Origin: Legionellaceae bacterium
GTDB lineage: Bacteria > Pseudomonadota > Gammaproteobacteria > Legionellales > Legionellaceae
Assembly: GCA_029210085.1 (NCBI GenBank)
Contig: JARGPP010000013.1
Location: forward strand, 1-64,000
Direction: 5' to 3'
DNA: 64,000 nt
In this document: positions 35,139 through 45,334 of the stretch, piece after piece
Position numbering within the stretch: position 1 is the first letter of the stretch
How the letters are laid out: the number at the start of each line of letters is the position of its first letter
Notes under the pieces: model-generated
Database searches by the model: none
Told to the model about the DNA's origin: nothing
What the model saw: only the letters and a program-made list of their open reading frames with translations
Program-made: the position numbers and the translations under genes

Positions 35139-35692
35139 AAGCGCGAGAAGAAGTGACAGTCTCCCAACTATTTCAAGTCCTTGAACTGACCGTATCCGAT
35201 GGTCCTAAAGAGCTTAAAATAAGAGAAGATAAGTTTAAAGCTTTATGGGTGTGTGCAACACCTGATGTGCGACGCGCCCACAATCAAAATGGTCATACTG
35301 TATTACATACGATGGTTATTTATGGTTTTGAAGCCTTGATTCATGATGTATTGCAAGAAATGCCAGAGCTTGCGTTAAAACATGCGAAAGATGGTGAGTA
35401 TCCGATTCATACAGCGGTTGAAAATCATCACATAGGAGTGGTTCAGTTATTATTAAATGTGCCAGGTGTTGCACATTTAAAAAACAGAATAGGCCAAACA
35501 GCACTTCATTATGCTGCTCGATTTGGATTGCAAGAGATGGTGTTACTGTGCTGTAAGAAACGAGTGGGTAATATTGATGAGAGAGATCGTGCGGGAAAAA
35601 CGCCACTTACTTTAGCAAGAAGAGACAATTCTCCAGATGTTGAAGTCGTATTAATTGCGCAAGGTGCAGATGAGAATTTAGTTGAGTTTTAG
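35135..35692 (+). CDS. Ankyrin-repeat protein, copy 2
   Basis: 185 residues, overlapping copy 1 by four bases (ATGA). Ankyrin units: NGHTVLHTMVIYGFEALIHD, EYPIHTAVENHHIGVVQLLL, GQTALHYAARFGLQEMVLLC and GKTPLTLA. It aligns along its length with copy 1 from residue 55 on (shared LWxxxTPD, LHYAAR, GA..EnLV segments) but lacks the first ankyrin unit. It looks like a tandem duplication whose second copy has become coupled by translation. A single ancestral gene split by a frameshift is an alternative. Confidence 0.75.
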   Translation: MKAREEVTVSQLFQVLELTVSDGPKELKIREDKFKALWVCATPDVRRAHNQNGHTVLHTMVIYGFEALIHDVLQEMPELALKHAKDGEYPIHTAVENHHIGVVQLLLNVPGVAHLKNRIGQTALHYAARFGLQEMVLLCCKKRVGNIDERDRAGKTPLTLARRDNSPDVEVVLIAQGADENLVEF

Positions 35693-35800
35693 ACATAAAC
35701 TTAATTGGGGTGGTCAATGAAAAATACAGCAGTTTCTCTTAGTGAGGGGTATCATGGCTGATGGTTTGATTGGTTTTTTGTCGGTTACCATCTAACGTAT

Positions 35801-35833
35801 AAAAATCAATCAAGTTTGACCCTATTGATTTTT
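35801..35833 (+). repeat. Inverted repeat, REP-like or terminator
   Basis: AAAAATCAAT at 35801-35810 pairs exactly with ATTGATTTTT at 35824-35833, ending in a T-run, so it can serve as a terminator after the ankyrin genes. The outer arms (AATCAAT, ATTGATT) and the internal GGGTC/GACCC recall the palindrome at 59769-59795, suggesting one REP-like family. The rest of 35693-35902 shows no gene. Confidence 0.4.
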
Positions 35834-35902
35834 GAAAAATTGAGTTTGAGCGTGTAACAGTGAGCATATTAAAAAAGGATGATATCAATAAGGAGAGTAA
35901 GC

Positions 35903-36661
35903 ATGATTTTATCTAAGGGGCACCAATTAACAAGTATCATTTTGTTCTCGGGGTTGGTCTCTTCATTAGCTACTGCTGGCACGATGGGTGCCCCGGCTAA
36001 AGAAACTCGGTTTGTTGGTATTTTAAGCGGGGCTGCGATTTGGGAAAATGCAGGGAAGACTCAAACGTTTTATTTAGCGCCTGGTGTTGAAAAATCGTAT
36101 GTTGCAGATTCAGGAACCCATGCATTAGCAGAAGGTGAAATATTCTTAGGATTTCAGCGCAATTTAAGTGATAAAACACAGGGCCAATTGGGTTTAGCGG
36201 TTGCAACGACAGATAATGCAAAGCTCTCAGGTCAGGTTTGGGATGATGCATCGGCCGAATTTAATAATTATACCTATCGATACGATATTCAAGACACGCG
36301 GATTATGGTGAAAGGTAAGTTATTAAGAGACACAAAATATGACATGCTGAAAATTTATGGTAATGCGGGTTTAGGCATCGGGTTTAATAACGCTCATAAT
36401 TTCTCTTCTACTCCAACAATATTTGAGGCATTGCCTACCCCTGGTTTTGAATCTAAAACAGTGAGCTCGTTTACTTATACACTTGGAGCTGGGCTTCAGG
36501 GAGCAATGAATGATAATTGGCAAGCAGGGGTTGGCTATGAATTTGCTGACTGGGGACGTAGCCAATTAGCACGTGCACCAGGTCAAACTATGAATAATGG
36601 GTTGCGACTCAATCATTTATACACCAATGGTGTTGTAGTAAATATTACTTATTTGGCATAA
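35903..36661 (+). CDS. Outer-membrane beta-barrel protein
   Basis: 252 residues from the ATG at 35903, which has AAGGAGAG seven bases upstream; an ATG at 35879 is in frame but lacks this. A signal peptide of about 25 residues (LFSGLVSSLATA) precedes a glycine- and aromatic-rich mature protein with alternating strands (QGQLGLAVATT, LKIYGNAGLGIGF, SFTYTLGAGLQGAMNDNWQ). It ends VVVNITYLA, a plausible last barrel strand. Similar eight-stranded barrels are common in Legionellales. Function unknown. Confidence 0.72.
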   Translation: MILSKGHQLTSIILFSGLVSSLATAGTMGAPAKETRFVGILSGAAIWENAGKTQTFYLAPGVEKSYVADSGTHALAEGEIFLGFQRNLSDKTQGQLGLAVATTDNAKLSGQVWDDASAEFNNYTYRYDIQDTRIMVKGKLLRDTKYDMLKIYGNAGLGIGFNNAHNFSSTPTIFEALPTPGFESKTVSSFTYTLGAGLQGAMNDNWQAGVGYEFADWGRSQLARAPGQTMNNGLRLNHLYTNGVVVNITYLA

Positions 36662-36827
36662 GAACATGATGAGTATGCGTTATTGTCATGGTTGAGGTGC
36701 ATTAGCTACTTTTAGTAGCCAGTAGAAATTAATCGGGTATGACTCGATTGATTTCGTTTTTTGGTGAACACGAAGTATTGAGTATACCTTTATGCCACAT
36801 CAATTACTCGAACCTGAATCTGTTTAA

Positions 36828-37808
36828 TTATAGCCCTAGAGTGCGTGCTAAGTCTTTCGCAAAATAAGTGATGATTAAGTCAGCGCCTGCACGTTTGATA
36901 GCAAGTAAGCTTTCAATCATTGCGGATTCTTCATCGATTAAACCTTCGCGGGCGGCAGCTTTAAGCATAGAGTATTCACCACTGACTTGATAAGCACACA
37001 AAGGCACATCAGGAAAACGCATTTTAACACGGTGAATAATATCTAAATATTGCATGGCAGGTTTAACCATCAGTAAATCAGCGCCTTCAGATACATCAAG
37101 CTCAGCTTCGCGAAGAGCTTCATTTGCGTTGGCTGGGTCCATTTGATAGGTTTTTCGGTCGCCAAATTGCGGTGTACCTTGGGCTGCTTCTCTAAATGGA
37201 CCGTAAAAGGCAGAGCTATATTTAACGGCGTAACTTAAAATAACTGTATTTTGAAAGTGATGTTTATCAAGTGCTGCTCGAATGGCCCCGACCATGCCAT
37301 CGGTCATACTGCTGGGCGCGACCCAATCAGCGCCTGCTTTGGCATAACTGACGGCTTGCTTTGCAAGCTCTGTCAGTGTTTTATCGTTATCAATGCACTC
37401 ACCATCTAAAACACCACAATGACCATGCGAGGTGTACTCACAAAAACACACATCAGCAATGACCAACATATTAGGATGAGTTTTTTTTATCAGCTGAATG
37501 GCTTGTTGAATAATACTGCTGTTTTTAAGTGAGGTTGAGCCTGTCTTATCTTTTTTTTCAGGAATACCAAAAAGTAAAACGGCTTGAATGCCCAGTGAAC
37601 TTAAAGTATTTATTTCATTGGATAGTGCTGATAAAGGCAACTGATAACAACCGGGCATACTCTGAATCGGTTCAGGATGTTCAGCTACTTCGCTAATAAA
37701 AAGCGGTGCTATAATTTGGCTCATATGCAAGTGTGTTTCTTGAAGCATTGAGCGCATAGCTTGGGTTTGACGTAGTCGTTTGAGTCGTAAGGGGAGCGTA
37801 TGCGTCAT
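36828..37808 (-). CDS. hemB: Delta-aminolevulinic acid dehydratase (porphobilinogen synthase)
   Basis: 326 residues from the ATG at 37808 (AGGT upstream); the frame extends to 37868, but the added residues fall in tamB and do not match. It condenses two aminolevulinate molecules in heme synthesis. Metal-binding cysteines are in DVCFCEYTSHGHCG, one active-site Lys in SYAVKYSSAFYGPF and the Schiff-base Lys in LMVKPAMQYLDII. It lies just downstream of tamB in the same direction. hemH is elsewhere in the window. Confidence 0.96.
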   Translation of the reverse strand: MTHTLPLRLKRLRQTQAMRSMLQETHLHMSQIIAPLFISEVAEHPEPIQSMPGCYQLPLSALSNEINTLSSLGIQAVLLFGIPEKKDKTGSTSLKNSSIIQQAIQLIKKTHPNMLVIADVCFCEYTSHGHCGVLDGECIDNDKTLTELAKQAVSYAKAGADWVAPSSMTDGMVGAIRAALDKHHFQNTVILSYAVKYSSAFYGPFREAAQGTPQFGDRKTYQMDPANANEALREAELDVSEGADLLMVKPAMQYLDIIHRVKMRFPDVPLCAYQVSGEYSMLKAAAREGLIDEESAMIESLLAIKRAGADLIITYFAKDLARTLGL

Positions 37809-37821
37809 AAAGTTACCTGCC

Positions 37822-40041
37822 TTAGTCTGAATGGCTGTATGTAAAATCAATGCCGTTGGCATCATCACTGGCAGTGACTTTAATACTCAAAAATTTATTG
37901 AGTAGATAGGTTAGTGTAAAAACACTGCTATTTTCTTTAAATACGCCCACATTATACTGTAAATAAATACGTTTGGTTATCGACTTTCCAACACTAACAG
38001 AAGTTTTTGAAAAATCACTGGATTCGGTGCCTAAGCTTTTGTTTTCGACATCAAAATCAACGCCAAGAGATTTTTTTAGCTCATTAAATCTTTTTATGCC
38101 TTTGCTGCCAGAGTTAAGATGCATACTAGTCATCGCTTGAATAAGGAGTTGTCCGCTTGCCTTACTAGCTTGGTTCGCGGGTTTTCCAAGTATAAGCATA
38201 GATAAAATATCAGCTTGCGATAAGTTGGGAGGACTTGAAAAAAGGTGAACATTAGGAGAATCGACACGCCCCGTGACAGTGATACCCACCGTAGTGTTAT
38301 CACCAAGATCTGGCGAGTCAAGATTTTCAGCACTGAAGTCAAACAATTGATTTGAACCTGAAAATTGTTCGTTAGTTTGTTTAAATTTTCGGATGGCACG
38401 TACACGTATATTAGGATTATCAACTTGTGAGCCCAAGAAAATAAGTTCTCCTTGTTCTATATTTAATTTTTGGCCATAAGCTTCGTAGCGTCCATCACGC
38501 AATTTGAGTGTTCCAGCGGCAGTAAGTGCTTGTTTGGATGTTTGTTTGATGTCTAACATGCCGTCGATGTTGCCTTGAATACCTTTGAAATTAATGTGTA
38601 CGTTTTTACCCATGTTAAGAGCGACACGCGTGGTTAAATTGAGTGGGTTTGGATCTTTTTCTTCTCGTGTAAATATCGCATCATGTGTGAGTTTTTCAGT
38701 GTGTATAAAAGATAACGGCGTAATGTGTGCCTCAGGAATTAAAACATTGCCATCAATATCATAGCCATCTGCTTTTTTTGTGAAACTCAAATGAGGAGAG
38801 GCTTTGATATGATATTCCGGAGTGTTCATAACAATCACCTGATCGCCCTGTAAAACCAGGCTTCCTGTGAGCGTTGGTGCTGTTGTGCCTTCACCCTTTA
38901 AGGTGACTGAGGGGCCATTATTGGGGGTGATGGTGGCCTGGCTTTGCCATATTTTTCCATCTGTTTTTAAATGGAGTGTAATAGGATTGAGTGTAAGGCC
39001 CAAATCAGGGAGTGTGAGCTTGCCATCTGTAAGTGCTATATTGCCAATAAATTTAGGTTGATTTAACGTGCCGGAAATATCAATAGCTGCGTTTACTTTA
39101 CCACTCGGCTTTTGAAAAAAAAGGCCTAAATCACTGCGTTGTGTGAGGTCATCTAAAAATTTCAAATGATTGACTGTGAGTTGTAGTTGGCCGGATATGG
39201 GCTGTTTGAGGCGTGATTTTTTATTAAGATGAAAATGAGGTAGAGATAAGTTAAGACGGCTAGAAATCGCATCATCAAGCTCGGAGTAGGCATTTAAAGT
39301 TAAGGCTTTAGGGCTTAAGTGCGCTTTCAATGAAGCACTTTGAAATCGAATGGATTCAGGCGAGCTATCTTTAGGCAGCCGGTAGCGGCCAGGTGTGAGT
39401 CGAGCATTTAACACAGCATGTTGCAGGTCTTCTACTGTGGCATCTGCAATAAGCGTGCTTTCTAAGTTTTGAAGACGCTCATCAAGTTGTTTTAGAGCGG
39501 GTAAGTTGGCATGAATATGCCAAGGGCCACGCATGGGTCCTTTAAGGGTAATTTGATTGCTGCCTAATTTAAAATGACTGGTTATTAAATCATCAATGGT
39601 TTGGATGTGAATATTTAATATGCCCTGGGGGAGTATAATGCGTGTATCTCCATTGATGCGCAGATTATGTTTGAAATCACCGCTTAATTTGAGAGTATCT
39701 AGTGTGATATGTGTTTTATTATCTGTGATTTGTAATTGGTTTACCTCAAGTGCCTCGAGTGTAATATCAAGTGGATAAAGTGAGTTAAGATGCCAGTGAA
39801 GTTTGGCATGATTTAAAGCAATGCTTTGTTGTTGATGTGTATAGGTGAGTTTATCAAAAGCTAAATGTTGCCAAAAATGACCCTCTAATTGTTGAACGGT
39901 TAAAGTTCCGGGTAATAGTAAGTTAGTGATGCGAAGCGTTAAGCGAACTCCGGGTGTTGTTGCAACCAAAAAAGCAACCATATTGATGATAAAAATTAGG
40001 AGTAAGCCAAAGCGTAATAATAAAGAGCGGATAAGTTTCAT
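37822..40041 (-). CDS. tamB: Translocation and assembly module subunit TamB
   Basis: 739 residues, well below the roughly 1,250 of E. coli TamB. An N-terminal membrane anchor (about 8-28) is followed by a long beta-helical periplasmic region and the conserved C-terminal DUF490 domain (for example GRVDSPNVHLFSSPPNLSQA, SMLILGKPANQ and RIYLQYNVGVF). TamB bridges inner and outer membranes and is linked to lipid transport and outer-membrane protein insertion with TamA. Its ATG overlaps the tamA stop (TAATG). The short length seems genuine, since both ends are conserved. Confidence 0.9.
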   Translation of the reverse strand: MKLIRSLLLRFGLLLIFIINMVAFLVATTPGVRLTLRITNLLLPGTLTVQQLEGHFWQHLAFDKLTYTHQQQSIALNHAKLHWHLNSLYPLDITLEALEVNQLQITDNKTHITLDTLKLSGDFKHNLRINGDTRIILPQGILNIHIQTIDDLITSHFKLGSNQITLKGPMRGPWHIHANLPALKQLDERLQNLESTLIADATVEDLQHAVLNARLTPGRYRLPKDSSPESIRFQSASLKAHLSPKALTLNAYSELDDAISSRLNLSLPHFHLNKKSRLKQPISGQLQLTVNHLKFLDDLTQRSDLGLFFQKPSGKVNAAIDISGTLNQPKFIGNIALTDGKLTLPDLGLTLNPITLHLKTDGKIWQSQATITPNNGPSVTLKGEGTTAPTLTGSLVLQGDQVIVMNTPEYHIKASPHLSFTKKADGYDIDGNVLIPEAHITPLSFIHTEKLTHDAIFTREEKDPNPLNLTTRVALNMGKNVHINFKGIQGNIDGMLDIKQTSKQALTAAGTLKLRDGRYEAYGQKLNIEQGELIFLGSQVDNPNIRVRAIRKFKQTNEQFSGSNQLFDFSAENLDSPDLGDNTTVGITVTGRVDSPNVHLFSSPPNLSQADILSMLILGKPANQASKASGQLLIQAMTSMHLNSGSKGIKRFNELKKSLGVDFDVENKSLGTESSDFSKTSVSVGKSITKRIYLQYNVGVFKENSSVFTLTYLLNKFLSIKVTASDDANGIDFTYSHSD

Positions 40042-41858
40042 TAAATATCAGGCCCCATGTTAACCACAAAACGTATACCTGTGTCTGGCATAGGATTGAG
40101 GCGATTATTTGTGGGTTGTGCAATGGCCATTTTAATAGGGCCGACAGGTGAACGCCACATCAAGCCAAAACCCACATCATATTGGACAAGTTTTGGATCG
40201 GGACGATAAACAGTCCCTTTGTCGATGAATGCAATCACATACCATGTATCCAGTGTTTCTTTTTGTACTTCTATGCCACCATAACTCAAAATTTTACCAG
40301 GGCCAATGGAGTTATAACTAAACCCTTTCATGTCTTCTGGTCCACCTAAAAGTTGGGCGAGAGAGAGGGGTAAGGTGAAAACATCATTAACTTGAGTGAT
40401 ACTTTGCACAATGTGCCCATAAAAACGAGCTCGAATTACATCCAGAGTCAGTGCACCTTTGGCATCGAGTGTTAGTCCTGCAACGCTTAAACTTGATAAT
40501 ACAGCGCGTGTAGCAGCAAAGCCATTGACTGTGACGTTGAATCCTGATGGTGAAAAGAGTGGATCACTGATTTCGCGCCAAGAAAGCGTCGCGCGGGGAT
40601 AAACCACTGTTCGTTCATCAGGAGATTGTCTATCATAACGAAAAGCTTCATGTAAGCCGTTTAAAGATAAAATGCGCTGATATTTAGGCGTAATATGTTG
40701 ATAAACCAGTGCTAAACGTCCGGATTGACTGTTTCCGCTGACATAATTTAAGTTATTAAATCCACCATTGATATTATATTGGTCGTGTACTGGATCTCGT
40801 CCTGGTATGGTGTATTTTGCTTGGGCGGCATTTTGGTTGGATGAGCCTTGAGCAACTAAATCGAGTTTGTGCCCATAAGAGTTAACTGGAACAACATGTA
40901 ATCCGAGACGTCCACGTGCGCCTGTATCGGTTCCATAACCACCAGACATGGAGTAGCGAAAGCGTTCAATAGGCTCCAAGTAAACATTAAGAGGTACATA
41001 ACGGCCATTTTCATTGCCGGATTTGACATCTACTGTTTTAAAATAACCGCTGGATTTTAAATTTGAGTTTAATGCCATGATGTCGTCATTTGAATAAGGG
41101 TGTCCGTATTTAAACGGTACATAACGGTAAAGTAAGCGATTAGAAAGAATAATACGCCTATTTGAAAAAAGAGCATCACTACGGCCTTCAGGATTTAAAA
41201 TAGCTAATATTTTTGAAAGACGTGGCAAAGAGGGAGCATCTTTTAATGGAGGTTTCGGGCGTAGTGCTCCGGTACCAAATTTAATACGTCCAAAGTAAGA
41301 GCGAATGCCCGTATCAAGATGTAAGACAATAGAGGCTTGATTTTTTTCTTTATCGATAAATACATAAGCTTCTTCAAAGGTTGAATTAAGATAGCCTTGA
41401 TGTTCAGCTGCATTGGTTAAGTTATTTTTCGCCTCTTCATATAAAATACTATTGAAACCATCGCCTTGCTGAATGGGCAACTCGTGATAAGCGTGCCTAA
41501 TTTCAGGATTATCTCGCCCAGGCCCTGAGATATGGACTGCTAAATGTGTGATGACAAGTTGTGGTCCTGGAATGATATGAATTTTTCCAGGATGTTTTTT
41601 TGTGGGCGGAGTAATGGTAATGATTGGGTTAAAAAAGCCATAAGGTGAGAGTGCCCGTTTAATTTGGCGTTTCAATACATTTTCTGAAATGCCGTGACTT
41701 GTTGGGTGAGCATATAAATCAGCTAAGCGATGTTCCACATTGGTTTTTTGTGTTTGCTGAAGGCCTGTAATTTTAAATGCAGGGGGTTTGGGTGTTTGAG
41801 CTGCTGTGATGAGTATCAGGCCGATGAGAAAGAAACAGCGTTGCCAGCATTTACTCAT
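40041..41858 (-). CDS. tamA: Translocation and assembly module subunit TamA
   Basis: 605 residues, Omp85 family. A signal peptide (about 1-20) is followed by POTRA-like domains (about 25-260) and a 16-stranded barrel. The loop-6 type motif appears as [16 protein letters not shown], a variant of the usual RGY/RGF signature. The C-terminus ([14 protein letters not shown] and FVVNMGPDI) is typical. It starts within the mutS stop (ATGA) and ends at the tamB start, so mutS, tamA and tamB form one transcript. Confidence 0.93.
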   Translation of the reverse strand: MSKCWQRCFFLIGLILITAAQTPKPPAFKITGLQQTQKTNVEHRLADLYAHPTSHGISENVLKRQIKRALSPYGFFNPIITITPPTKKHPGKIHIIPGPQLVITHLAVHISGPGRDNPEIRHAYHELPIQQGDGFNSILYEEAKNNLTNAAEHQGYLNSTFEEAYVFIDKEKNQASIVLHLDTGIRSYFGRIKFGTGALRPKPPLKDAPSLPRLSKILAILNPEGRSDALFSNRRIILSNRLLYRYVPFKYGHPYSNDDIMALNSNLKSSGYFKTVDVKSGNENGRYVPLNVYLEPIERFRYSMSGGYGTDTGARGRLGLHVVPVNSYGHKLDLVAQGSSNQNAAQAKYTIPGRDPVHDQYNINGGFNNLNYVSGNSQSGRLALVYQHITPKYQRILSLNGLHEAFRYDRQSPDERTVVYPRATLSWREISDPLFSPSGFNVTVNGFAATRAVLSSLSVAGLTLDAKGALTLDVIRARFYGHIVQSITQVNDVFTLPLSLAQLLGGPEDMKGFSYNSIGPGKILSYGGIEVQKETLDTWYVIAFIDKGTVYRPDPKLVQYDVGFGLMWRSPVGPIKMAIAQPTNNRLNPMPDTGIRFVVNMGPDI

Positions 41859-44263
41859 GAATCACACAAGTCTCTTTCTAAAAGATGAAGTTCAACGCGT
41901 GCATGCTCTAAAACGGTGCTTGGGATACCAGCAAGCGCTGCAACATCTAGACCATAACTTTTGTTAGTAGGACCCTCTTTAATTTGATATAAAAAGACGA
42001 TGCGTCCTTCGACTAAGGTCGCGTCAACGTGTATATTTTTAATATGTTGAGTTGTTTCAGCGAGCGTTGTTAGTTCAAAGTAATGTGTTGAAAAAAGAGT
42101 GTAAGCTTTCAGGGTTTCAGCAAGATATAGGCAGCAAGCCTTTGCAAGTGCTATGCCATCACAGGTACTGGTGCCGCGTCCAATTTCATCAATTAACACC
42201 AGACTATTGGGTGTTGCATGTCTTAAGATATAAGCAGTTTCAGTCATTTCAACCATAAAAGTTGAGCGACCTTCTGCCAAATCATCATTTGCACCAATAC
42301 GAGTGAATAGTTTATCAATGGGTCCAATATGAGCTCTTTTTGCAGGGACATAACTTCCGATATGTGCGAGTAGCACAATTAAAGCTGTTTGGCGCATATA
42401 GGTTGATTTTCCACCCATATTAGGCCCTGTAATGAGTAATGTGTTTTGTGTAGGCGTAAAATTTAAGTCATTTGGAATAAATTGGTTTTTAAGTAATCCT
42501 TCAAGTACTGGATGTCGACCGGCTTGGATATTAATTCCGGAGGTATCACTGAGTATTGGAGCATGCCAATGAAGGCTTTCGGCACGTTCACTTAGAGTAT
42601 TTAAAACATCTAATTGTGCAATAGCACTCGCAGTATGTGTTAAAATTGTAATATGATTTTGTAATGTATTCAGAAGCTCATCATAAAGTGCACGCTCCCG
42701 TGCTAAAGCCTTGGTTTCGGCAGAAAGGACTTGTTCTTCAAAAGTTTTGAGCTCTGCTGTAATGTAACGCTCAGTATTTTTTAAGGTTTGTTTGCGTTGA
42801 TAGTGTGCTGGAACTGCATCGGTTGACTGTGCGCGTGAGAGTTCAATATAGTATCCATGTACACGATTAAATCCAAATTTAAGTGTAGAGAGGCCTGAAC
42901 GTTTTTTTTCTTCTGCTTCAAGTGTTGCTAAAGCATCGGTTGAATTTTCACTGAGTGTTCTGTATTCATCGAGTAAATCATCAAAGCCTGTGGCAATTAC
43001 ACCACCATCACGAATGAGCATGGGCGGATTATCAACAAGTGCTTGATTAAGTAAGTTGAGTATTTTGGGTTGAGGCGCCAGTGCATGTGCCAAATCTGTG
43101 AGTAATGTAGTTTGGTATTTTTGAGATAGCAGTTGATGTAACTCGGGTAAAGCCGCGAGTGTTTCACGGAGTTGAATCAGATCACGTGGACGAGCTGATT
43201 TAAGGGCAATACGCGAAGTAATACGCTCAAGATCACGCGTTTTTTTGAGTGATGCGTAAATTAAATCGATTTGTTGTTGGTTAATGAGTTCAGCGATACT
43301 TTCTTGTCGTTGTGTGAGCGCTGCATGATTGCGAAGCGGGCGGCCAAGCCAACGTTTTAAAAGTCGACTACCCATGGGCGATGCGGTATGGTCAAGTGTA
43401 TTGAATAGGGTATGTTCTTCGGTGCCCCGTTGATTTTTAAACAGCGCTAAATGCGATTGGGTTGCAGCATCGAGTTCAAGGTAATCTTCATTTTTTTCGA
43501 GTGTGATGGTGTTTAAGTGTGGGAGTGCTTGGCGTTGTGTGATATTCAAATAAGCGAGTAGACCACCAGCAGCAGAAAAAGCAGTGACATAATCATTTTC
43601 ACCAAAAGCGTGTAAATCGGACACATTAAATTGTTCACATAGCGCTGTTTTAGCACGTGCGATTTCAAATTCCCAAGGTGGGCGAATATGCAGTGGATAA
43701 GATGTTTTTTTGAGTATTGCTGTGAGTGGTTCTTGAATTAAAATTTCAGCAGGGTTTAAGCGGGTGAGTGCTGCGATAAGTTCGGATGAATTGTTTAACT
43801 GAAGCAGATGAAAGCGTCCACCGCTTAAATCAACCCAAGCAAGGCCGATGTTTTTTTTAGTCGCATGAATTGCTGCAAGCAATGTATCTGTTTTAGCATC
43901 TAATAAGGCATCATCTGTGATGGTACCGGGTGTTACAATGCGCATGACTTGTCGTTCAACAGGCCCTTTACTCAAAGCTGGATCGCCAATTTGCTCACAA
44001 ATTGCGACTGATTCCCCTTTTTTAAGTAACCGTGCAAGATAGTTTTCCACTGCGTGATAAGGTACGCCTGCCATCGGAATCGGTTTGCCTTTAGATTGCC
44101 CGCGATGTGTGAGCGTTAAGTCGAGTAATTGTGCAGCATGGATTGCATCGTCAAAAAACAACTCATAAAAATCCCCCATGCGGTAAAGTAGTAGCATATC
44201 TGGATGTTCTGCTTTGATGCCTAAATATTGTTGCATCATGGGCGTATGTTCAGGTGTTGGCAT
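41855..44263 (-). CDS. mutS: DNA mismatch repair protein MutS
   Basis: 802 residues. The mismatch-reading Phe-x-Glu motif is in [13 protein letters not shown], the Walker A in [14 protein letters not shown] and the Walker B in [14 protein letters not shown], with the helix-turn-helix at the C-terminus ([15 protein letters not shown]). It ends about 50 residues before the usual 850, so the C-terminal tetramerisation segment of E. coli MutS is missing. The start at 44263 is preceded by a 12-bp hairpin. It shares an operon with tamA and tamB. Confidence 0.95.
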   Translation of the reverse strand: MPTPEHTPMMQQYLGIKAEHPDMLLLYRMGDFYELFFDDAIHAAQLLDLTLTHRGQSKGKPIPMAGVPYHAVENYLARLLKKGESVAICEQIGDPALSKGPVERQVMRIVTPGTITDDALLDAKTDTLLAAIHATKKNIGLAWVDLSGGRFHLLQLNNSSELIAALTRLNPAEILIQEPLTAILKKTSYPLHIRPPWEFEIARAKTALCEQFNVSDLHAFGENDYVTAFSAAGGLLAYLNITQRQALPHLNTITLEKNEDYLELDAATQSHLALFKNQRGTEEHTLFNTLDHTASPMGSRLLKRWLGRPLRNHAALTQRQESIAELINQQQIDLIYASLKKTRDLERITSRIALKSARPRDLIQLRETLAALPELHQLLSQKYQTTLLTDLAHALAPQPKILNLLNQALVDNPPMLIRDGGVIATGFDDLLDEYRTLSENSTDALATLEAEEKKRSGLSTLKFGFNRVHGYYIELSRAQSTDAVPAHYQRKQTLKNTERYITAELKTFEEQVLSAETKALARERALYDELLNTLQNHITILTHTASAIAQLDVLNTLSERAESLHWHAPILSDTSGINIQAGRHPVLEGLLKNQFIPNDLNFTPTQNTLLITGPNMGGKSTYMRQTALIVLLAHIGSYVPAKRAHIGPIDKLFTRIGANDDLAEGRSTFMVEMTETAYILRHATPNSLVLIDEIGRGTSTCDGIALAKACCLYLAETLKAYTLFSTHYFELTTLAETTQHIKNIHVDATLVEGRIVFLYQIKEGPTNKSYGLDVAALAGIPSTVLEHARVELHLLERDLCDS

Positions 44264-44277
44264 GAAAAAAGGCTCGG

Positions 44278-44312
44278 GGTTTTGTTAAAATCGCGAAGAG
44301 TTTAACAAAACC
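44278..44312. promoter_or_regulatory. 12-bp perfect inverted repeat just before mutS
   Basis: GGTTTTGTTAAA at 44278-44289 pairs exactly with TTTAACAAAACC at 44301-44312 around an 11-base loop. In the mutS direction the stem is followed by a T-run (CCTTTTTTC) and the start codon, all within 15 bases. It could be the terminator of an upstream transcript, an attenuator, or an operator. Confidence 0.5.
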
Positions 44313-44626
44313 GTGAGCTTTCGGCGAGTGCGGGTGATAAAACTTAATTCAATCTCATCTAAGATTTTTTAAGTGTCGGTGTTTGTTTTAGGGATTATTG
44401 TCATCCATTCACCGGCCTATTGGGTTTGATTGATTTGGGGGTATCTATATTTTTATCCGAAGTATGATGAGTGCCTCAGCTGCTGTTCTTTTATTTGAAG
44501 GCTGTTTAGCGTGACTGAGGTGTTATTTAGGTTTTTAAAGTTGAGGCTGTGTACCCCGTATAAAACGAGATACACAGGTTCGCTTTTTGGCGAACTATTG
44601 AAACGTTAATGCACTATATGATTTAT
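44313..44626. other. Intergenic gap with a small hairpin
   Basis: No gene supported. GTTCGC (44578-44583) and GCGAAC (44590-44595) form a six-base stem with a T-rich loop, probably the terminator region of the minus-strand gene ending at 44627. The rest shows no structure I can name. Confidence 0.3.
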
Positions 44627-44872
44627 TTACGATATAGTGTGCTTAGCTTCTGATGTGTCTGGTGTGGGAGAAGGTGTCAAGTTTTTTTGTTCAAACGACA
44701 TGAGTTCATTAAAAAACGGACTGTGTCGATGCTTTAAAGTTCGGTTGAATTGATAGCGAGTTGTATCGGTATTCGTGTTATCCTCTTCTACCTTAAAGAT
44801 GCTTGTAAAAGGATGCTTTCTATCTAAAGGGCTTGCTGTTTTTTTTGTGGTTTTAGTTTCACTTTTTAACAT
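44627..44872 (-). CDS. Small hypothetical protein
   Basis: 81 residues from the ATG at 44872. The protein is hydrophilic, rich in Thr, Lys, Asp and Pro (for example SPFFNELMSFEQKN and LTPSPTPDTSEAKH), with no membrane segment, and is probably disordered at its ends. No family recognised. A strong promoter-like sequence sits at 44884-44911, so close that the transcript would have a very short leader. Confidence 0.45.
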   Translation of the reverse strand: MLKSETKTTKKTASPLDRKHPFTSIFKVEEDNTNTDTTRYQFNRTLKHRHSPFFNELMSFEQKNLTPSPTPDTSEAKHTIS

Positions 44873-44883
44873 AATTAGATCCA

Positions 44884-44911
44884 AATATAAAATGGACACA
44901 CATTATGTCAA
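44884..44911 (-). promoter_or_regulatory. Strong sigma-70-like promoter for the gene at 44872
   Basis: On the minus strand TTGACA (44911-44906) and TATATT (44889-44884) are separated by 16 bases. The predicted transcription start is near 44877, only about five bases before the ATG. Confidence 0.55.
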
Positions 44912-44931
44912 AAAAAAGATCATAAGTAAAG

Positions 44932-45246
44932 TTAAGTTTTATTTTTTGCATGCTGACAGTTTGGAGAAGCAGGTGCGGATTGTTTGCGCTCTTCCCATTC
45001 TGCCGGGGTATGAAGGTGAAGGCTGAGTGCATGAAGTCCTGCTTTAAACTCATTATTTGCTAAGGTATTAACGAAGCGATGGCGCTCAACGCGCGATTTT
45101 TGATCGAATTTATGGGAAACAATGACAACTCTAAAGTGAGTTTCAACACCGGGACGGCGATGATTGTTGGATTCATCTTCAATTTTTAAAAATACTGGTA
45201 ATAAAGCAGAAGATATTGCATCATGAAGTCGTTTTTTTCGAGTCAT
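44932..45246 (-). CDS. bolA: BolA-family protein
   Basis: 104 residues from the ATG at 45246, where the family start begins (MTRKKRLHDAISSALLPVFL). The conserved core is ESNNHRRPGVETHFRVVIVS, the RHRFVNTL helix and LHALSLHLHTPAEW, matching BolA rather than IbaG by length. BolA proteins act with monothiol glutaredoxins in iron-sulfur handling and in stress-related transcription. No clear ribosome binding site; an ATG at 45294 is in frame and would add 16 residues. Confidence 0.9.
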   Translation of the reverse strand: MTRKKRLHDAISSALLPVFLKIEDESNNHRRPGVETHFRVVIVSHKFDQKSRVERHRFVNTLANNEFKAGLHALSLHLHTPAEWEERKQSAPASPNCQHAKNKT

Positions 45247-45334
45247 TGGAAAAACAGCAAGTCGTACGTATGAGATGTCACGGAGTGTAAGCATTTTTTG
45301 CGTGTTTGTCACCTGATACCATGGAGGATGTATC

